Positions 12,268 through 15,555 of a stretch of DNA of 15,555 nucleotides are shown piece by piece. The DNA comes from Bacillota bacterium (GTDB lineage Bacteria > Bacillota > Clostridia > Oscillospirales > Ruminococcaceae): contig JAEXAZ010000336.1 in assembly GCA_023394255.1 (NCBI GenBank), positions 1-15,555 on the forward strand, written 5' to 3'. Each line of letters starts with the position of its first letter. Position 1 is the stretch's first letter. The notes under the pieces were generated by a model. That model did no database searches and had not been told where the DNA came from. It was given only the letters and a program-made list of their open reading frames with translations. A program made the translations under genes and the position numbers.

Positions 12268-13572
12268 ATGTTTACGACCTTAAAGAACGCATGGGGGATT
12301 CCGGATTTAAGGAAAAAGATTCTTTTCACCCTGATGATCATCGTACTGTTCCGGCTCGGCGCTGCCGTTCCGGTTCCGTTCCTTGACGCATCTATTCTTC
12401 AAAGTATGGTATCGGATACAGGCAACCTTCTGGGCTACCTGGATATTCTCTCCGGCGGCGCATTTGCCAACGCAACGATTTTTGCGCTGTCAATTACACC
12501 GTACATCACTTCTTCCATCGTCATCCAGCTGCTTACAGTTGCCATTCCGGCGCTGGAGCGCATGGCCAAGGAAGGGGAGGACGGCAGAAAGCAGCTTCAA
12601 AAGATCACCCGTTACACAACGGTGGGTCTTGCCCTGCTGCAGGCATTCGCTTATTACACGATGCTCCGCAATCAGGCGGGTGCAGTCATGTACACAAGCG
12701 GTTTCTCCGGCGTTTTTGCCGCTCTGGTGATCATTGGCGCGTTCATTGGCGGGGCTATGCTGATTGTCTACATGGGCGAAAGAATTGACGACTACGGTGT
12801 CGGAAACGGTATCTCCCTGATCCTTTTCTCGGGCATCGTTTCCCGCGGCCCGCACGCTCTGCAGAAACTATGGGCTTACTTTAAGCTGGCATTCGGCGAC
12901 AACCCCCAGTCGATCTATCTGCTGACCGTTCCGCTGATCATCGTGCTGTTCCTGGCTCTCATTGTTGCGATTATCATTATGACCAATGCTGAGCGCCGCA
13001 TTCCGGTGCAGTACGCGAAAAAAGTGGTGGGCCGCAAAATGTACGGCGGGCAGTCGACCTTTATCCCCATTAAGGTCAACATGTCCAACGTCATGCCGAT
13101 CATCTTCGCATCTTCCCTGCTGGCAATCCCGGGCACCATCAAGGCGTTCGCCGATCCCAACGGCACGGGAATGCTTGGCAAGATCCTCGGCGCATTCAAC
13201 TATAACACATTCCTTTATGCGGCGCTGTATTTCGTCCTGATCCTCGCGTTTAACTATTTTTACGTGGCGATCCAGTATAATCCGATCGAAATATCCAACA
13301 ATCTGCGTAACAACAGCGGCACCATTCCGGGCATCAGACCCGGCAGGCCGACATCCGATTTCATCGCCAGAATCATCTCCAAGATCACACTGATCGGCGG
13401 CGTTGTTTTGGCTCTCATCGCAACCCTGCCGATCGGCGTTGGTGCGGTGACCAGAATGAATATCTCGCTTGGCGGTACGTCCATCATTATCGTTGTGGGC
13501 GTTGCGCTGGATACTTTCAGACAGCTTGAATCTCAGATGATGATGCGCCACTATAAGGGCTTCTTAGAGTAA
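12268..13572 (+). CDS. secY: Protein translocase channel subunit SecY
   Basis: SecY is the membrane pore of the Sec translocon, moving unfolded proteins across or into the cytoplasmic membrane with SecE, SecG and SecA. The 434-residue product shows ten hydrophobic segments at roughly 18-37, 72-92, 115-134, 147-168, 178-193, 216-238, 273-292, 314-334, 370-390 and 400-415, with the plug region near 55-68. Conserved features are SITPYITSSIVIQLL (75-89), GVGNGISLILFSGIVSR (177-193), NAERRIPVQYAKK and the cytoplasmic PGIRPGRPT loop (354-362) with Arg357, at the position of the functionally important Arg357 of E. coli. GAGGTGA (12254-12260) within rplO is the ribosome site. It is the usual last large gene of the spc set, here followed by adk. 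Confidence 0.98.
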   Translation: MFTTLKNAWGIPDLRKKILFTLMIIVLFRLGAAVPVPFLDASILQSMVSDTGNLLGYLDILSGGAFANATIFALSITPYITSSIVIQLLTVAIPALERMAKEGEDGRKQLQKITRYTTVGLALLQAFAYYTMLRNQAGAVMYTSGFSGVFAALVIIGAFIGGAMLIVYMGERIDDYGVGNGISLILFSGIVSRGPHALQKLWAYFKLAFGDNPQSIYLLTVPLIIVLFLALIVAIIIMTNAERRIPVQYAKKVVGRKMYGGQSTFIPIKVNMSNVMPIIFASSLLAIPGTIKAFADPNGTGMLGKILGAFNYNTFLYAALYFVLILAFNYFYVAIQYNPIEISNNLRNNSGTIPGIRPGRPTSDFIARIISKITLIGGVVLALIATLPIGVGAVTRMNISLGGTSIIIVVGVALDTFRQLESQMMMRHYKGFLE

Positions 13573-13586
13573 GGGGAGGAGAAGTT

Positions 13587-14219
13587 ATGAAACTGATACT
13601 CCTTGGCGCTCCTGGCGCCGGCAAGGGCACACAGGCGGAAATTATCTGCGACCGTCTGCACATCCCCGCGATCAGCACCGGAAACATCATCCGGGAAGCG
13701 CTGAAAAACGGGACCGAAATGGGGCTGAAAGCCAAATCCTATATGGAAGAGGGCAAGCTCGTTCCGGACGATGTGGTGATTGGAATTATTAAAGAGCGTC
13801 TTGCTCAGGACGACTGCCGGAACGGCTTCATTCTTGACGGCTTTCCGCGCACCGTTCCTCAGGCGCAGGCGCTTGACGCGATGGGAATTGAAATTGACCG
13901 CGTGATCGACATTGAAGTTGCCGATGAGGCGATCGAGAAGCGGATGGGCGGCAGACGCGTTTGTGAAAAATGCGGCGCCAGCTACCATGTCGAGGTAAAG
14001 CTTCCCAAGCAGGAAGGCGTCTGCGACAGGTGCGGCGGGAATCTGGTAATCCGCAAGGATGACCAGCCCGAAACCGTCCGTGACCGTCTTGCGGTTTACC
14101 ATCAGCAAACAGAGCCCCTCAAGGATTATTATGCCGAAACCGGCAAACTGAAAATTGTTGTGGGGCAGCAGGAGCTTGAGGAAACAACCAAACTCACTCT
14201 TGCAGCTTTGGAGGCGTAG
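13587..14219 (+). CDS. adk: Adenylate kinase, zinc-type lid
   Basis: Adenylate kinase interconverts ATP + AMP and 2 ADP, balancing adenine nucleotides in the cytoplasm. The 210-residue product has the P-loop GAPGAGKGT (7-15), the AMP-binding region with STGNIIREAL, the DGFPRT motif (84-89), and a long-form lid (about 120-157) carrying cysteines 126, 129, 146 and 149 as CxxC...CxxC, the zinc-binding variant common in Gram-positive bacteria, followed by DRL (166-168). GGGGAGG at 13573-13579 is 7 bases before the ATG. Its position between secY and map, three bases before the map start, is the standard Firmicutes arrangement. Confidence 0.98.
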   Translation: MKLILLGAPGAGKGTQAEIICDRLHIPAISTGNIIREALKNGTEMGLKAKSYMEEGKLVPDDVVIGIIKERLAQDDCRNGFILDGFPRTVPQAQALDAMGIEIDRVIDIEVADEAIEKRMGGRRVCEKCGASYHVEVKLPKQEGVCDRCGGNLVIRKDDQPETVRDRLAVYHQQTEPLKDYYAETGKLKIVVGQQELEETTKLTLAALEA

Positions 14220-14222
14220 CGT

Positions 14223-14969
14223 ATGGTCGTGCTGAAAACGTCCCAGGAACTTGCGAAGATGAAGAAAGCGGGTTCTGTATCGGCACAGGCGCTACAAGTC
14301 GGCGGTGCGGCTGTTCGCCCCGGCATCACTACCGGGGAAATCGACCGTATCATCAAGAGCTTTATCCTTTCCAAAGGCGCCAAACCCTCGTTTCTGGGGT
14401 ATGGTGGTTTTCCGGCCAGCGCATGCATCTCGATCAACGAGGAAATCATCCACGGCATCCCCGGCAAACGGGTTATTCAGGAGGGCGATATCGTCAGCAT
14501 TGACGTCGGAGCCATTCTGGACGGCTATCAGGGGGACAACGCGGGAACCTTCGCGGCGGGAAAAGTAAGCGCTGAGGCTCAGGCATTAATGGATGCGACG
14601 CAGCAGAGCCTGCTTGCCGCGATTGCGGTGATGCGGCCGGGCGCGCGTCTGGGAGACATTGGCCATACCGTCCAGTCTTATGTGGAAGCGCGCGGTTTCG
14701 GAGTTGTCCGCGAATATGTCGGACACGGAATCGGCCGTAAAATGCATGAGGAGCCTGAAGTTCCCAACTATGGGCACCCGGGCCACGGCATACGGCTAGT
14801 TGCTGGCATGGTACTTGCGGTGGAACCGATGATCACGCAGCATTCACCGGCGGTGAAAGTACTCGACGACGACTGGACAGTGATAACCGCTGACCATGGA
14901 CTCGCGGCACACTATGAACACACAATTGCGATTACCGATAACGGCCCGGTAATCCTGACCTTGCCTTGA
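14223..14969 (+). CDS. map: Methionine aminopeptidase, type I
   Basis: This cytoplasmic metalloprotease removes the initiator methionine from new proteins whose second residue is small. The 248-residue product is full length. Metal ligands of the pita-bread fold align by eye as Asp94, Asp105, His168, Glu201 and Glu232, with His175 in MHEEP as the second active-site histidine; all sit exactly three positions before the E. coli counterparts I recall (97, 108, 171, 204, 235, 178). GHGIGRKMHEEPEVPNYG is diagnostic. No N-terminal SH3-binding or zinc-finger extension is present. GGAGG at 14210-14214, inside the end of adk, is 8 bases upstream. Confidence 0.98.
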   Translation: MVVLKTSQELAKMKKAGSVSAQALQVGGAAVRPGITTGEIDRIIKSFILSKGAKPSFLGYGGFPASACISINEEIIHGIPGKRVIQEGDIVSIDVGAILDGYQGDNAGTFAAGKVSAEAQALMDATQQSLLAAIAVMRPGARLGDIGHTVQSYVEARGFGVVREYVGHGIGRKMHEEPEVPNYGHPGHGIRLVAGMVLAVEPMITQHSPAVKVLDDDWTVITADHGLAAHYEHTIAITDNGPVILTLP

Positions 14970-14983
14970 CGGGAGGGTTTGGG

Positions 14984-15247
14984 ATGCCGACTGAAGCGGG
15001 AATCATTGTGCGCTCAACAGCCGGGCATGATGCCCGCGGATGGTTTGTGGTTGTTTCAGCGGAAAACGGTTTTGTCTGCTTAGCCGACGGCAAAACACGC
15101 CTGCTTGAGAAGCCCAAACTCAAAAGCGAAAAACACATCCGGAAAACCAACACACAGCTGGATTTATCCAGTATCACCACGAACAAAAAGCTGCGGGAAG
15201 CCCTTCGGGAATTCCGCGGGAATGAGGGAGGTAATCAGCTTGTCTAA
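14984..15247 (+). CDS. KOW-domain RNA-binding protein, L14e-like
   Basis: This is a small basic protein of 87 residues from the ATG at 14984, with GGGAGG (14971-14976) 7 bases before it. A TTG at 14966 overlapping the map stop would add six residues upstream of that ribosome site and is less likely. The N-terminal half (about 5-45: GIIVRSTAGHDARGWFVVVS, then FVCLADGKTRLLEKPK) resembles the KOW/SH3-like fold of L14e-type proteins, followed by a charged, probably helical tail. Firmicutes, including B. subtilis, commonly carry a KOW gene of this kind between map and infA, so the family and position fit, but its role is not well established; ribosome or rRNA binding is inferred. Its last eight bases overlap the infA start, implying translational coupling. 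Confidence 0.85.
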   Translation: MPTEAGIIVRSTAGHDARGWFVVVSAENGFVCLADGKTRLLEKPKLKSEKHIRKTNTQLDLSSITTNKKLREALREFRGNEGGNQLV

Positions 15248-15458
15248 GGAAGATGTCATCGAAATCGAAGGCATTGTCGTAGAAAGCCTGCCGAATGCGC
15301 AGTTCCGTGTCGAGCTGCCGAACGGCCACCAGCTTTTGGCGCATATATCAGGTAAGCTGCGGATGAATTTTATCCGTATCCTGCCGGGAGACAAGGTCAC
15401 GCTGGAGATGTCTCCGTATGACCTGACCAAGGGGCGCATCACCTGGCGTTCCAAGTAA
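15240..15458 (+). CDS. infA: Translation initiation factor IF-1
   Basis: IF-1 occupies the A site of the 30S subunit during initiation and works with IF-2 and IF-3. From the TTG at 15240 the product has 72 residues, exactly the usual bacterial size, beginning MSKEDVIEIEG. It is a single OB-fold domain with PNAQFRVELPNGHQLLAHIS and the near-invariant GKLRMNFIRILPGDKV and LTKGRITWRSK endings. GGGAGG at 15226-15231 is 8 bases upstream. Upstream codons in the same frame do not encode family sequence and overlap the KOW gene. The TTG start and the eight-base overlap with the preceding gene suggest that translation is limited and coupled. Confidence 0.97.
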   Translation: MSKEDVIEIEGIVVESLPNAQFRVELPNGHQLLAHISGKLRMNFIRILPGDKVTLEMSPYDLTKGRITWRSK

Positions 15459-15514
15459 GCAGCGGCCTTGGCCGTTCGTAAACAATCCACGGGATTTTAA
15501 GGAGGTAGTTTCAG

Positions 15515-15555
15515 ATGAAAGTAAGACCTTCCGTTAAGCCCATTTGCGAGAAGTG
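15515..15555 (+). CDS. rpmJ: 50S ribosomal protein L36, 3'-truncated by the window edge
   Basis: L36 (bL36) is the smallest large-subunit protein, usually 37-38 residues with a zinc site. Only the first 13 codons are inside the window, reading MKVRPSVKPICEK, which is the standard N-terminus and includes the first zinc-ligand cysteine at position 11. This suggests the zinc-containing (C+) form, though the other ligands lie outside. AAGGAGG at 15499-15505 is 9 bases before the ATG. Its place directly after infA is canonical; rpsM, rpsK, rpoA and rplQ would be expected beyond the edge. Confidence 0.93.
   Translation, partial: MKVRPSVKPICEK

Noticed and set aside
14966..14983. TTG at 14966 as the start of the KOW gene
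   Set aside because: It overlaps the map stop and lies upstream of the GGGAGG site, which is spaced for the ATG at 14984.
15105..15239. Upstream extension of the infA frame as part of IF-1
   Set aside because: It is antisense to nothing and overlaps the KOW gene in another frame; IF-1 homology begins exactly at the TTG at 15240 behind a good ribosome site.
15463..15474. CGGCC-TT-GGCCG hairpin between infA and rpmJ as a terminator
   Set aside because: The loop is only two bases, the stem is short and no T-run follows; rpmJ continues the array with its own ribosome site.
1..15555. Search for mobile elements, CRISPR arrays, tRNA or rRNA genes and accessory systems
   Set aside because: No repeat arrays, transposase-like frames, tRNA-like cloverleafs or foreign-looking composition were seen; the window is a conserved housekeeping region.

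Overview
This window is a chromosomal core-gene segment of a Gram-positive bacterium, most likely a member of the Clostridia and plausibly of the Oscillospirales (Ruminococcaceae-like) group. The evidence is the zinc-binding 61-residue S14 (type Z), a KOW-domain gene between map and infA as in Bacillus and Clostridia, the short archaeal/eukaryotic-type prolyl-tRNA synthetase, clostridial-flavoured AccA and SecY sequences, and strong AGGAGG-type ribosome binding sites before nearly every gene. G+C content looks to be in the mid-50s percent. The genus cannot be fixed from the sequence alone.

Layout. Positions 1-599 hold the 3' part of accA (acetyl-CoA carboxylase carboxyltransferase alpha subunit), followed by acpP (acyl carrier protein) and a hairpin terminator near 921-950; this is the tail of a fatty-acid synthesis cluster. 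A good sigma-A-type promoter (983-1011) then drives proS (1135-2571), which ends before a perfect 16-bp inverted repeat (2601-2637). A gene-free stretch of about 490 bases follows. It contains an A/T-rich block, a strong promoter (2731-2759) and a roughly 300-nt structured leader with an intrinsic-terminator-like hairpin plus T-tract (2940-2970) ahead of the S10 gene.

From 3063 to the right edge runs one uninterrupted S10-spc ribosomal protein array, all on the + strand: rpsJ, rplC, rplD, rplW, rplB, rpsS, rplV, rpsC, rplP, rpmC, rpsQ, rplN, rplX, rplE, rpsZ, rpsH, rplF, rplR, rpsE, rpmD, rplO, secY, adk, map, a KOW-domain gene, infA and the start of rpmJ. Spacers are short (mostly under 35 bases) and several stops and starts overlap (rplD/rplW, rpsC/rplP, rplP/rpmC, KOW/infA), so one long co-transcribed unit with translational coupling is likely. 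Its products are ribosomal subunit proteins, the protein-export channel SecY, adenylate kinase, the methionine aminopeptidase that trims new proteins, and initiation factor IF-1.

The coding content is ordinary and highly conserved; I see no mobile element, CRISPR array, tRNA, rRNA, or defence or biosynthetic system. The least explained part is the S10 leader. A promoter, several hairpins, a possible antiterminator pairing and a canonical terminator hairpin upstream of rpsJ suggest attenuation control of the whole ribosomal protein operon, by a ligand that the sequence does not reveal.
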